Below, piece by piece: positions 16,967 to 25,656 of a stretch of DNA of 64,000 nt. The position numbers and the translations under genes were made by a program. The DNA comes from Archaeoglobaceae archaeon. GTDB taxonomy: Archaea > Halobacteriota > Archaeoglobi > Archaeoglobales > Archaeoglobaceae. Numbering within the stretch: position 1 is the first letter of the stretch; each line of letters starts with the position of its first letter. The stretch is taken from contig JANXDX010000004.1 in NCBI GenBank assembly GCA_025058735.1, forward strand, positions 62,001 to 126,000, written 5' to 3'. Under the pieces are notes generated by a model, which saw only the letters and a list, made by a program, of their open reading frames with translations, was not told the DNA's origin and made no database searches.

Positions 16967-18121
16967 CTACGCTGAAGAAACTATTTTTATTACATCGTTG
17001 TTCTTTAAAATGTAGTCTTCTCCGATCCTTTTTCCAGTTCTAACGTCTATTGCACATATAAAATTCTTTCCTATTTCAGTGTGTATTTTGTAAGCTAATT
17101 CTCTAGCATTTGTACCTTTTTTAACGAGAAAAGCATCTGGTAAAACGTTTCCCTTTGAATCTGTAAGTTTATTTTCATCCTCTACAGGATAAACTACTGC
17201 ATATTCAAGAACGTCAAAAACTAGCTTGTTTATAGTTTTTTGTATTCCAGTGTCTCCCCATTCTTTCAAGTATTCTTTGATTTTTCTTAGGACAGTTCTT
17301 TGTTTTTCATTAAGTTCCTTCAAAATCTCAAAATCTCCATCTCCTGGAAAGTACTTTATATAGTTGTTTTTTGCAGCAGTCCTCAGAACTAACTCGTAAA
17401 CTGAGGAGCACGGTATAGCATCTAATTTGATCAACTTTTTTACAAAATCCTTTGGAGCTATGTCGCACTTGTTTGCAGCAATTACCATTTTCATTCTTCT
17501 TTTTCTGAGCTCTCTAGCAAACTCCAGCAAATCTTCATCGTTCAAGTTGTAAAGATCAAAGTTCTTAGATGCATCTCTTATCATCCACTCCTCAAAACCC
17601 AAACCTGAGAGATTTTCTACTATTAACTTTACAATATCTCTCTTTTCAGCTCTTCCTTTTCTTAAAATCTTTTCCCAGTTCCTTTTTAGAATTCCATAGA
17701 ACCACATGTCAAGTTCATGGTTCAAAAACTTGACGTCTTCCAATGGATCTCTTTCACCTATCCCTACAATGTTTCCATCTGCATCAGTCGATCCGCTTGC
17801 ATCGACGACGTGTATTATCCCTTCTGCTTGTCTCAAGTTATCTAAAAATTCATTTCCTAATCCTCTACCTTTGTGGGCATCTGGTACCAAGCCTGCAACA
17901 TCTATAAGTTTGACAGGTACAAAACGCCAACCATCTACACATTCTCTGCATTCAACATCGAACTCTTTGCAAACACATTTAACTTTAACATGGCCAACTC
18001 CAATGTTTGGTTCTATAGTTGTAAAAGGATAATCAGCAATTTCAACATCTATCAACGTTGAAGCTTTGAAAAATGTTGATTTACCAGCGTTTGGCTTTCC
18101 AGCTATTCCCAACTCGATCAG
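16967..18121 (-). CDS. YchF/Obg-related GTPase (NTPase) with TGS domain
   Basis: About 384 residues. P-loop GKPNAGKS, DVAGLVPDAHKGRGLG as G3 region, AANKCD as G4, and a C-terminal TGS domain (about 300-384). Related OLA1/YchF proteins bind ribosomes and can use ATP. The first standard start in frame is TTG at 18112, but that removes most of strand beta-1 and sits 14 bases from the ribosome site. Extending to CTG at 18121 restores the conserved-looking MIELGIAGKP and puts it eight bases after AGGAGG. I use 18121, with this start uncertain. Confidence 0.85.
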   Translation of the reverse strand: MIELGIAGKPNAGKSTFFKASTLIDVEIADYPFTTIEPNIGVGHVKVKCVCKEFDVECRECVDGWRFVPVKLIDVAGLVPDAHKGRGLGNEFLDNLRQAEGIIHVVDASGSTDADGNIVGIGERDPLEDVKFLNHELDMWFYGILKRNWEKILRKGRAEKRDIVKLIVENLSGLGFEEWMIRDASKNFDLYNLNDEDLLEFARELRKRRMKMVIAANKCDIAPKDFVKKLIKLDAIPCSSVYELVLRTAAKNNYIKYFPGDGDFEILKELNEKQRTVLRKIKEYLKEWGDTGIQKTINKLVFDVLEYAVVYPVEDENKLTDSKGNVLPDAFLVKKGTNARELAYKIHTEIGKNFICAIDVRTGKRIGEDYILKNNDVIKIVSSA

Positions 18122-18381
18122 ATCAATCCCCTCCTAGCATAATCTCCTCTTTTCCTAGTTCCAAAAAGGGGTCTAAGATCTTCTACGTGTTCCCTTAGAT
18201 ACTTGGCGTACTCTTTACTTATTTCTCCAACCTTTTCAAAGAAGTTTATGATCTCTATTGCCTGCTGATCGTTTTCACATACTTCTAAGTGATCGAACAA
18301 AGTTGGAATTACACGATCTTCAAACATTTCCTTGTAGAGGTTTGGAAACATCTTCTTGAACTTCTCCTTCTCTACCTCCAT
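18118..18381 (-). CDS. DUF2095 family protein
   Basis: An 87-residue archaeal protein with FKKMFPNLYKEMFE at the N-terminus and FFEKVGEISKEYAKYLREH in the middle, mainly helical, ending GDYARRGLI. It matches DUF2095, a family of unknown function restricted to archaea. An in-frame TTG occurs six bases upstream, but the ATG at 18381 is more likely. It overlaps the bactofilin-like gene by about 60 bases and its stop overlaps the proposed ychF start, so the three form one unit. Confidence 0.75.
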   Translation of the reverse strand: MEVEKEKFKKMFPNLYKEMFEDRVIPTLFDHLEVCENDQQAIEIINFFEKVGEISKEYAKYLREHVEDLRPLFGTRKRGDYARRGLI

Positions 18382-19165
18382 ATTCAACTACCTTCTGCCT
18401 TATCAACACTCCTTTCTTAGCAAAAATACTGCCCTCAACACTACATCCTACTTCCATAAAAACTTTTTCAGCGTTAACGTTGCTCATGACTATGGAAACA
18501 TCTTTTATATAAACTTCAGATCCTTCAACAGATCCATGGATAATACTTGAACTTATAACTATTTTTTCTCCCCTTAGACTTCCAAAGACTTCGCACTTAG
18601 AAATTCTTATGTTTTTAGCTTTTATGTTTCCAAGAACTTTGCAGTCAGAGACTTCGAAATCCTTGTCAGTTTCAATTCTATCTATTTCTATTACACTGTT
18701 TTCAGGAATGATCATCGGATTTTCGAACTTTTCTTCAAAGATCTTACTAGCTTCATCCAGCTTTCCAAGCCTTAGAAGTAGCATCAAGTAAAAGATCAAG
18801 AACATTATCAGGGGCATTGGATCTTGAATAGTTATAAGCCCTCTAGCCTCGAACCCTTTCTTTATTCTAACATTTCTACCTATTTCCAGATCGCCAAAAA
18901 CTGTTAATTTTCCATTTATCGTTGCAAACTCTGCTATGTAAGCATCTCCTTTAGAAACTACGTTTCCATCAACTACACTCAATCTATCGAGTCTAACTTC
19001 TTCAGCTAAGATATCTCCATCTACTTTTGCTCTTTCTCCAACGAAAACCTTTCTAGCAATAATTCCATAACCTAACTTCGAGTTGTCTCCAAGTACAAGG
19101 TCTCCATCAACTACTAAACTTCTCTCTTCGAACTTCGTTTTAGCAGGTATTACTAACTTTTCCAC
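18320..19165 (-). CDS. Bactofilin-like polymer-forming protein with central hydrophobic segment
   Basis: A 281-residue protein of short beta repeats with many I/V-x-G-x-I/V steps (VVDGDLVLGDNS, AKVDGDILAEEV, SVVDGNVVSKGDAY, ATINGKLTVFGDLE), predicted to form a right- or left-handed beta-helix like bactofilins. Residues about 137-152 (LIMFLIFYLMLLLRLG) form a hydrophobic helix that splits the repeats, suggesting a membrane anchor between two beta-helical arms. A second repeat array runs from about 180 to 265. Likely a scaffold at the membrane; partner unknown. Starts just downstream of a TATA-like region divergent to the HIT gene. Confidence 0.75.
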   Translation of the reverse strand: MEKLVIPAKTKFEERSLVVDGDLVLGDNSKLGYGIIARKVFVGERAKVDGDILAEEVRLDRLSVVDGNVVSKGDAYIAEFATINGKLTVFGDLEIGRNVRIKKGFEARGLITIQDPMPLIMFLIFYLMLLLRLGKLDEASKIFEEKFENPMIIPENSVIEIDRIETDKDFEVSDCKVLGNIKAKNIRISKCEVFGSLRGEKIVISSSIIHGSVEGSEVYIKDVSIVMSNVNAEKVFMEVGCSVEGSIFAKKGVLIRQKVVEYGGREGEVQEDVSKPLQGNV

Positions 19166-19206
19166 AGAAAAAATAACAGATATATTTTTTAAGATTTTCT
19201 TATGTC

Positions 19207-19728
19207 ATGGAGAGAATCTTTGCCCCCTGGAGGATAAGGTACATACTATCGGAGAAGCCAAAGTTCTGTATATTCTGTGAATATCCAAAACAAAAAAATG
19301 ATAAAGAGAATCTTATACTCTTTAGGGGGAAAAAGAACTTTATTATAATGAACAGAAATCCATACAACCCTGGACATTTGATGGTCTGCCCTTATAGGCA
19401 CATAGCATCGACTGAAGATCTTGAGGAAGATGAAATGCTCGAAGCTTTCAACTTGATCAATTTATCAATAAAAATTATAAAAATTTCTATGAGTCCAGAT
19501 GGATTCAACGTTGGAATAAACTTGGGAAAAGTTGCGGGGGCAGGTATTGCGGATCATCTTCATATTCATGTAGTTCCAAGGTGGAGTGGAGATACATCTT
19601 TCATGCCAATTTTAGCTGATGTCCAAATAGTTTCTGAAGCTTTAGAAGAAACTTATGAAAAATTGAAGAAAAAAGTTGACGAAATTACTCAACAACTTCT
19701 CCAAAACCGTATTTACGCAAAACTTTAG
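19207..19728 (+). CDS. HIT-family nucleotide hydrolase/phosphorylase
   Basis: A 173-residue histidine-triad protein. The catalytic motif is HLHIHVVPRW, preceded by the typical GFNVGINLGKVAGAGIADHLH. N-terminal C21-x2-C24 (CIFCEYP) with the downstream histidine probably binds zinc, as in Ap4A phosphorylase-like archaeal and mycobacterial members. Expected substrates are dinucleoside polyphosphates or adenylylated compounds. Its last 44 bases overlap the 3' end of the convergent TRAM gene. ATG start with a nearby TATA-like TATATTTTTTAAG. Confidence 0.93.
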   Translation: MERIFAPWRIRYILSEKPKFCIFCEYPKQKNDKENLILFRGKKNFIIMNRNPYNPGHLMVCPYRHIASTEDLEEDEMLEAFNLINLSIKIIKISMSPDGFNVGINLGKVAGAGIADHLHIHVVPRWSGDTSFMPILADVQIVSEALEETYEKLKKKVDEITQQLLQNRIYAKL

Positions 19729-19885
19729 TTATTTTTATTTTCACTTCATCATTTAGCTTTGTTCCAGGAACGAAGATTACGAACCCATTTATTTTTGCTA
19801 TTCCATCTCCTCCACTACCTATTGCCTCAATTTTCACATCTCTTACATCTCCAACCTTTACCGGAGGTCTTCTAAAGTTTTTCAA
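19685..19885 (-). CDS. TRAM-domain small RNA-binding protein
   Basis: A 66-residue stand-alone TRAM domain: basic N-terminus, VKVGDVRDVKIEAIGSGGDG, then AKINGFVIFVPG and VKIKITKVLRKYGFGEVV. This OB-like fold binds structured RNA. Stand-alone archaeal TRAM proteins act as cold-adaptation RNA chaperones in methanogens; the role in a thermophile is not known. The 3' end overlaps the convergent HIT gene by 44 bases. Full-length for the family. Confidence 0.92.
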   Translation of the reverse strand: MKNFRRPPVKVGDVRDVKIEAIGSGGDGIAKINGFVIFVPGTKLNDEVKIKITKVLRKYGFGEVVE

Positions 19886-19986
19886 ATTTCACACCCCTTC
19901 TGAAATTTCAAAATGCTTACATTGAAATAATAAAAACTTTTTGGTTGAACAAAAATATTTTGTTAATCTATAATTAAAAATCAAAT

Positions 19987-22275
19987 TTAATTAACTTTGT
20001 ACCTCTTCAACAGGAGAGAGTTCGTAACTACACTCAAACTGCTCAAACTCATAGCTGCTGCAGCCCATTCCGGTCTAAAGGTTATTCCAAAAAGAAGGTT
20101 AGTAAGACCAGCTGAAAATGGAATAAGAACAGCGTTGTAAATTGTTGCCCAGAAGAAATTTTGTTTTATTTTCGAAAAAACCTTCTTTCCAAGCTTTATA
20201 GTATTAAAAACGTTTTTCAAGTCGTTTTTGATCAAAACCACGTCTCCAGCATCGATAGCTAAATCACTCGCATTTCCGACAGCTATTCCAACGTCTGCCT
20301 GTGCTAGAGCAGGAGCATCGTTTATACCATCTCCAACAAAAATTACGATTTCGCCATCTTTTTGAAACTTTTTAACTACATCTACTTTGTCTTTTGGTAG
20401 AACTTCGGATTTCACAAAGTTTACTCCGATCGATCTTGCTATCCTTTCAGAAGCTTGTTTGCTATCTCCGGTAACTATTCCAACTTTTAAAATTCTTTTC
20501 ATCTCTTCAATCGTCTCTACAGCATCATCTCTGATCACTTCTGAAACTCCAATTATCCCAGCAATTTTTCCGTTTATAGAGACAAAAACTACGGTTTTAT
20601 CTTTTTCAAGTTTTTCAGCGATGTTTTCAACATCTTTTTGAATTTCTATTCCATTTTCTAAAATAAATGTTTTGCTACCAATTAAGACGTTCAAACCTCT
20701 TACTTTAGCTCTAACTCCTTTTCCAACTATTTCTTCAAATTCTTCAGGATCTTCTACAGAATCAACTCTTTTTAGGATAGCTCTCCCTATTGGATGTTGA
20801 GAGTTCTTTTCAGCTGACGCAGCAATCTCTATAAGTTCATCTCGATCTATAAAACTTACAACTTCTGTAACTTCCAAGCCTTTCGTGATCGTTCCAGTTT
20901 TGTCTAGGAGGATCGTAGTTGCTTTGCTTAGATTTTCGAACACATCTCCCCTCTTTATTAAAATACCAAGTTCGATACCTCTACTTATACCAGCTAATAG
21001 AGCAGTTGGCGTTGCTAAACCAAAAGCACATGGACAAGCTACAGCTAGAACACTCAGCATTACAGTAAAAGCTAGAAAGACGTCAGAAATCAAGTACCAG
21101 TAGATGAAAGCTGCAATAGCTATGGAAACTACTGATGGTATGAAGTACGAAACGATCCTGTCAGCAAACTTTTGAATAGCTGGTTTTGTGAACTGTGCCT
21201 CTTCTACGATTCTGATCATTTGAGAGATTAGAGAATCTTCAATTCTTTTAACTCTAACTTTTATCGTTGAACTGAGATTCATCGTACCTCCAAAAACTTC
21301 ATCTCCAACTTTTTTCGGTTTTGGAAAAGCCTCACCTGTGATAGTAGACTCATCTACATAACTTTCTCCCTCAACAACTTCCCCATCTACGGGTATTTTT
21401 TCTTTCGGCTTTACGATTAAAATTTCTCCAATTCTAATTTCACCGATCGCAACTTCGACTTCTTTTCCATACCTTAAAACTCTAGCTTTCTTAGGCTGTA
21501 GCTCTGCTATTTTTAAAATTTCAAGTTTCCCTTTAGCTCTCTCTTCAAGGTATTTTCCAAGAAGTAAAAAGGTTATTAAAAAAGTACTAGCCTCGTAGAA
21601 GTTTAAATTTTCTTTTGTTAAAGTTGATAAGACACTTACAAAGTAGGCTGAACCTATACCTAATGAATACATGACCTCCATCGTAAGAACTCCAGACTTC
21701 AGCGATTTGAATGCTTTTGAAAAAATTGTTCTTCCACTGTAAACTATCGTAAGTGTTGCGAGGAAAAAGTCTGCAAGATCGAAGTTTAAAAACATGATTA
21801 GAAAACTTGCAATCAAAGAAAAAATTATATGTTTCATCATTTTTTTCAACTTTTTCTTTCTGAATTCTTTCTCTAACTCAAACTCCTTCTCTTTTTCAGA
21901 AAATGGTTTGTAACCAAGTTTTCTTATAGCTTCTAGTATCTCTTCTTTTGAAACGGATCTAGGATCGTACAAGATCCTTGCAGATCCTATCGTTAAATTA
22001 AACTCTACTATTCCGGGAATTGACCTTAAAGTTTTCTCTACTGCTTTGACACACATTGCACAACTCATACCTTCGATCCTAACTTTCAGATCTCTCTCTT
22101 CTCTGATTACTCTACAACCAGAAATTTCCAAAAATCTTACTAATCTTTCGATACTGATCTTTTCTTCTTCAAATTCGATTGAAACTATTCCAGCATTTAC
22201 AGAGATTTTTTTAATTCCTTCTATTTTCAGTTTTTCTACGTTGCAAGTACCGATTACTCTCAAAGTTAGTTTCAC
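19987..22275 (-). CDS. copA: Copper-exporting P1B-type ATPase CopA
   Basis: A 762-residue heavy-metal ATPase. Residues 62-130 form a heavy-metal-associated domain with the copper motif M-S-C72-A-M-C75. Residues 1-60 look like a second such domain in which GMTCxxC has become GTCNVEK. The membrane CPC motif is in AVACPCAFGLATP, the phosphorylated aspartate in DKTGT and the hinge in GDGINDAP. These mark Cu(I) export. GTG start. Divergent from the DtxR-like regulator with 65 bases between, so a shared control region is possible. Confidence 0.93.
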   Translation of the reverse strand: MKLTLRVIGTCNVEKLKIEGIKKISVNAGIVSIEFEEEKISIERLVRFLEISGCRVIREERDLKVRIEGMSCAMCVKAVEKTLRSIPGIVEFNLTIGSARILYDPRSVSKEEILEAIRKLGYKPFSEKEKEFELEKEFRKKKLKKMMKHIIFSLIASFLIMFLNFDLADFFLATLTIVYSGRTIFSKAFKSLKSGVLTMEVMYSLGIGSAYFVSVLSTLTKENLNFYEASTFLITFLLLGKYLEERAKGKLEILKIAELQPKKARVLRYGKEVEVAIGEIRIGEILIVKPKEKIPVDGEVVEGESYVDESTITGEAFPKPKKVGDEVFGGTMNLSSTIKVRVKRIEDSLISQMIRIVEEAQFTKPAIQKFADRIVSYFIPSVVSIAIAAFIYWYLISDVFLAFTVMLSVLAVACPCAFGLATPTALLAGISRGIELGILIKRGDVFENLSKATTILLDKTGTITKGLEVTEVVSFIDRDELIEIAASAEKNSQHPIGRAILKRVDSVEDPEEFEEIVGKGVRAKVRGLNVLIGSKTFILENGIEIQKDVENIAEKLEKDKTVVFVSINGKIAGIIGVSEVIRDDAVETIEEMKRILKVGIVTGDSKQASERIARSIGVNFVKSEVLPKDKVDVVKKFQKDGEIVIFVGDGINDAPALAQADVGIAVGNASDLAIDAGDVVLIKNDLKNVFNTIKLGKKVFSKIKQNFFWATIYNAVLIPFSAGLTNLLFGITFRPEWAAAAMSLSSLSVVTNSLLLKRYKVN

Positions 22276-22340
22276 ACCCCATGTAAGATCGGGTCTTTAA
22301 CTTTTTAGCAAAATTTTTATTTCAAAAACATAGTTTAGAT

Positions 22341-22718
22341 ATGCGAACAGTGTTTTTGATGAGAAAAGTTTACGAATTATGGAACGAAGATTGCATAGTG
22401 ACACCTTCAAAGCTCGCAGAAAAGCTTAGCGTATCGAAATCTACAGCGCACAAGATACTTTTATCGATTTCAAAAAAAGGTTTTGGAAGATATATAGAAA
22501 GAAAAGGTCTTATTTTAAATGAAGAAGGAATTAAAATTGCAAAAAAAGCTTTAAGAACTCATAGATTGCTTGAATGCATGCTTCAGGAAATAGGCGTTGA
22601 AAATGTTTGCTTTGAAGCAGAAAAAATAGAAGACAACATTGGAGAAGGATTACTTAAAACTTTGGAAGAAAAGTACGGTAAAAGGAGGATTTGCCCATGT
22701 GGAAAATATATACCTTAA
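22341..22718 (+). CDS. DtxR/MntR-like metalloregulator lacking the SH3-like domain
   Basis: A 125-residue repressor-type protein: winged helix (about 1-62, PSKLAEKLSVSKSTAHKIL), then a dimerisation/metal domain HRLLECMLQEIGV, FEAEKIEDNI and a terminal CPCGKYIP. In typical members the last motif is CPHGxPIP, so here His is replaced by Cys, and extra cysteines (C60s region and after) suggest a softer metal such as Zn. It heads the operon with the ABC metal transporter and its end overlaps that gene by 22 bases, so it probably controls uptake. Confidence 0.85.
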   Translation: MRTVFLMRKVYELWNEDCIVTPSKLAEKLSVSKSTAHKILLSISKKGFGRYIERKGLILNEEGIKIAKKALRTHRLLECMLQEIGVENVCFEAEKIEDNIGEGLLKTLEEKYGKRRICPCGKYIP

Positions 22719-23587
22719 TTTTAATGCTTTTAATAATATACAATTCTTCAGCCTACGTAGTGGTTACAATCCCAGACGTTAAGAGTTTAGTTGAAAAAGT
22801 TTGTGAATGCGAAGTCTATTCTTTAAGTTTAACAGATCCACACACTTACGCTTTGACAAGAAAAGATCTAGATGTTCTTTCGAAAGCTGAACTGATAGTT
22901 CTTGTAAACTCTGAAATTTTAGATTTTGAAAGAAAGATAAAAGAAAAATTTGGTAACGTAGTTGATTTTAAAGATTACGAAGTTGAACTAGAAGACCATG
23001 CAGATTACATTTCAAATCCGCACGCATATTGGATGAAACCTAAGAATGCTTTAGCTATTGTTAAAGCTGTAAAAGACAAGTTGTCTGAAATTCATCCTGA
23101 GAAAGCTAAAAAGTACGAAGAAAATTATTTGGCAATTGAAAAGATCTTAAATTTAGCTGAAGAAGCATCTATAAAACTGGCTGGAATCGAAGGTAAAAAG
23201 TTTGTAGCTTTGGATTCGCACGTATGCTACATAATAACTTCTCTTAAAGGAGAAGTTAGTTTAGTTTTGTTTGAAGAAGCTGTAGGAGTGGCTTCAGTTA
23301 AACTAGAAGAACTTAAAAAAGAGCAAATTGACAACATAGTCGCACCAGTTTTTGCAAAAGACTTGGCAGAAAAGATCGCTGAAAAATTAAATGTAGAAAT
23401 CATTTACGTCGAAGTCGTTACTGAGGAAGATTTTATTGTAAAGATGTTAAAAAACGCTGCAAACTTTAGAAAAAGTGAAGAGAGAAGTGAAAGCAAAGGA
23501 GCAGATGAAAAAATGATCGTCTACATTTTGTCATTTTTGTGTTTAGTTGAAGCTTTTGTAATAGCTTACCTTGCATTGAAAAGATGA
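22697..23587 (+). CDS. Metal ABC transporter substrate-binding protein, C-terminally anchored
   Basis: About 296 residues of the ZnuA/TroA cluster A-I family. A signal-like segment (about 3-20) precedes a bilobed domain with candidate metal ligands at DPHTYAL, NPHAYWM and DSHVCYI. No His-rich loop is seen. Residues about 273-296 form a C-terminal membrane helix ending ALKR, so the protein is tethered outside the membrane. TTG at 22691 is in frame, but GGAGG at 22684-22688 is well placed for ATG at 22697. Its stop overlaps the ATPase start as ATGA. Zn or Mn is the likely cargo. Confidence 0.87.
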   Translation: MWKIYTLILMLLIIYNSSAYVVVTIPDVKSLVEKVCECEVYSLSLTDPHTYALTRKDLDVLSKAELIVLVNSEILDFERKIKEKFGNVVDFKDYEVELEDHADYISNPHAYWMKPKNALAIVKAVKDKLSEIHPEKAKKYEENYLAIEKILNLAEEASIKLAGIEGKKFVALDSHVCYIITSLKGEVSLVLFEEAVGVASVKLEELKKEQIDNIVAPVFAKDLAEKIAEKLNVEIIYVEVVTEEDFIVKMLKNAANFRKSEERSESKGADEKMIVYILSFLCLVEAFVIAYLALKR

Positions 23588-24276
23588 TAAAGGTCGAAGA
23601 TCTTTGTTTTAGATACAAAGAAATTGTTCTCGAAGATGTAAGTTTTGAAGTTGAAAGAGGAGAATTTGTAGCGATCTTAGGACCAAATGGTGCTGGAAAA
23701 AGTACACTTTTAAAGCTAATAGCTGGAATACTAAAACCTTACAGAGGAAAAATTGAGTTGAAGACGAAAAGAATAGCTTATTTACCTCAAAAAGAGAGAA
23801 TAAATCCAGAGATACCGTTAAAAGTTAGAGAAGTTTTCGAATTTACAGCTAAAGCACTAGGAGTAAAAGACTTTGAAAAGTTCATTAAGTTAGCTGAAGT
23901 AAACGAGAACCTACTTTTTAGGGAACTCAGTGGAGGTATGCAGCAGAGGGTTTTGGTGGCGAGACTCTTGATGAGTGATCCAGAAATAATACTTTTGGAT
24001 GAGCCTTTCAACGGTATAGATCTTAAAACACAGAGTAAAATAGTAGAAATTTTGAGAAATCTATCTTTTGAAGGTAGAACTGTAGTAGTTGTAGTTCACA
24101 ACGTCAATCCAATTCTGCACGAAGTTGATAGAGTTATGCTTCTGAACAGAAGAGTCGTTGCCTTTGGAAAACCGGAAGAAGTATTTAGTAAAGATGAAAA
24201 TATAATAAAAACTTATGGAGAAAAGATTCCATTAGCTATCTGTGAAAAAGGTTTTAAGCATCCTCTCTATGCTTGA
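23584..24276 (+). CDS. Metal ABC transporter ATP-binding protein
   Basis: A 230-residue ATPase with Walker A GPNGAGKST (33-41), signature LSGGMQQRV and Walker B IILLDEP followed by the H-loop VVHNV. It belongs to the ZnuC/MntB group. It overlaps the upstream binding protein by four bases and the downstream permease by eight, so the three subunits are made in a coupled way. The ATPase runs on the cytoplasmic face and dimerises on the permease. Confidence 0.92.
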   Translation: MIKVEDLCFRYKEIVLEDVSFEVERGEFVAILGPNGAGKSTLLKLIAGILKPYRGKIELKTKRIAYLPQKERINPEIPLKVREVFEFTAKALGVKDFEKFIKLAEVNENLLFRELSGGMQQRVLVARLLMSDPEIILLDEPFNGIDLKTQSKIVEILRNLSFEGRTVVVVVHNVNPILHEVDRVMLLNRRVVAFGKPEEVFSKDENIIKTYGEKIPLAICEKGFKHPLYA

Positions 24277-25012
24277 GTTCATAGCAATTCCTTTTTTGGC
24301 CATTATTTCATCCATAGTTGGATGTTTAACGATCTTTAGAAAGGCAAATTTTTTAATAGCCGCAGCATCTCATTCAGCTTTTGCAGGAGTAGCTTTATCT
24401 CTATTCTTCGACAACAACTTTTTGATAGCTCTCCTCTTTACTTTAGTTTTGATGACAATTTCCCGAATATCTAAAGATGTAAACGTTGGATTGGTTGTAA
24501 GTTTTGGACTTTCGATGGGGCTTGCAGCAACTTTTTTATCTTTTTCAAGAGATAAAGCTGCTTTTGCGTGGAAAATAATGTTTGGGGATATATTACTTTT
24601 AACTTTTGAAGATCTGATTATTATAGTCTTTACAGCTGTTGTACTTTTAGCTCTTGTAGCTATCTATTTACCAAAATTCATCCTAGTCTCTTTCGATGAA
24701 GATGCCTCAAGCTGTTTTGGAATCAAGAGTAAGTTAGTAGACGTCCTACTTATAGTTTTAACGGCCTTTGCAACAGTTTCTACAATAAAAGCTGTAGGTG
24801 CAATACTTGTTTATGCAATATTTACAACCCCCGCAGCGATAGCGACAATTTTAGCTAGAAGTATTAGACAAGCAATGATCTTATCTCTCATCTTATCTAT
24901 TTTTTCTCTTATTTTTGGTCTTCTGTTATCTTTTCTGATCCCGATACCTCCAAGTGCTTTAACTGCTTTAACTGTAAGCTTTATTTACCTAGCGATGAAT
25001 TTGAAGAGATGA
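24269..25012 (+). CDS. Metal ABC transporter permease (ABC-3 family)
   Basis: About 247 residues with seven to eight hydrophobic helices and the ABC-3 signature around AAASHSAFAGVALSLF. This type moves Zn or Mn across the membrane. An in-frame GTG at 24242 is possible, but the ATG at 24269 gives an eight-base overlap with the ATPase and a normal N-terminal helix. Its stop overlaps ccmC as ATGA. Partner of the ATPase and anchored binding protein. Confidence 0.9.
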   Translation: MLEFIAIPFLAIISSIVGCLTIFRKANFLIAAASHSAFAGVALSLFFDNNFLIALLFTLVLMTISRISKDVNVGLVVSFGLSMGLAATFLSFSRDKAAFAWKIMFGDILLLTFEDLIIIVFTAVVLLALVAIYLPKFILVSFDEDASSCFGIKSKLVDVLLIVLTAFATVSTIKAVGAILVYAIFTTPAAIATILARSIRQAMILSLILSIFSLIFGLLLSFLIPIPPSALTALTVSFIYLAMNLKR

Positions 25013-25656
25013 AGTTGATACTGTTCGTACTGGGCTTTGTAATACTTGCATATGGAACGGTGAATGTGTACGCTCTACCTCCTTTGAACGCTCCAACCAT
25101 CGCTGAAAATTACAGGATCATATTTTTCCATGTTCCAGCTGCTATTTCATCCTTTTTAGCCTTTTCTGTAACTTTTGCATCTTCTTTAGCTTATTTAAGA
25201 AAAAATAAGAAAAACTTTGACATATTAGCTGAAAGTTCTGCAAGGTTTGGATTTGTAATGATAACAGCAGCAATTTTGAGTGGTTCAATATGGGCGAAGG
25301 TTGCCTGGGGAACTTATTGGCATTGGGATCCTAGACAGACCTTTACCTTAGTTTTATGGTTCGCATTTGCAGCTTACATTGCTTTAAGAGCTTCAATAGA
25401 TGATGAAGTTCAGAAGATGAAGTATTCTTCAGTTTATTCAATTTTTGCTTTCTTTTCAGTTCCAATGACGTACTTCTCTTCAATAATATTCCCATCATTG
25501 CATCCTACAACTTCTGAACTGAGTTTTGATTTTATAAGAGCTCTCTTTTTGATCATCATGCTTTTAGCGTTTGTTCTAATATTTTTATCATACTTGCTTT
25601 TGGATTATTCAATTAGAAAAAGGGAGGTGATGCTACGGACGACTACACAGCTGTAA
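25009..25656 (+). CDS. ccmC: CcmC-like heme handling protein
   Basis: A 215-residue membrane protein with six hydrophobic helices. The heme-handling tryptophan-rich motif is WGTYWHWDPRQT, between helices 3 and 4, with flanking His in FFHVPAA and SLHPTTS as candidate axial ligands. CcmC places heme onto CcmE or directly into cytochrome c maturation. It starts four bases before the ABC permease stop. No CcmE, CcmF or CcmAB is in the window. It is followed at once by a CcmD-like peptide. Confidence 0.88.
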   Translation: MKLILFVLGFVILAYGTVNVYALPPLNAPTIAENYRIIFFHVPAAISSFLAFSVTFASSLAYLRKNKKNFDILAESSARFGFVMITAAILSGSIWAKVAWGTYWHWDPRQTFTLVLWFAFAAYIALRASIDDEVQKMKYSSVYSIFAFFSVPMTYFSSIIFPSLHPTTSELSFDFIRALFLIIMLLAFVLIFLSYLLLDYSIRKREVMLRTTTQL

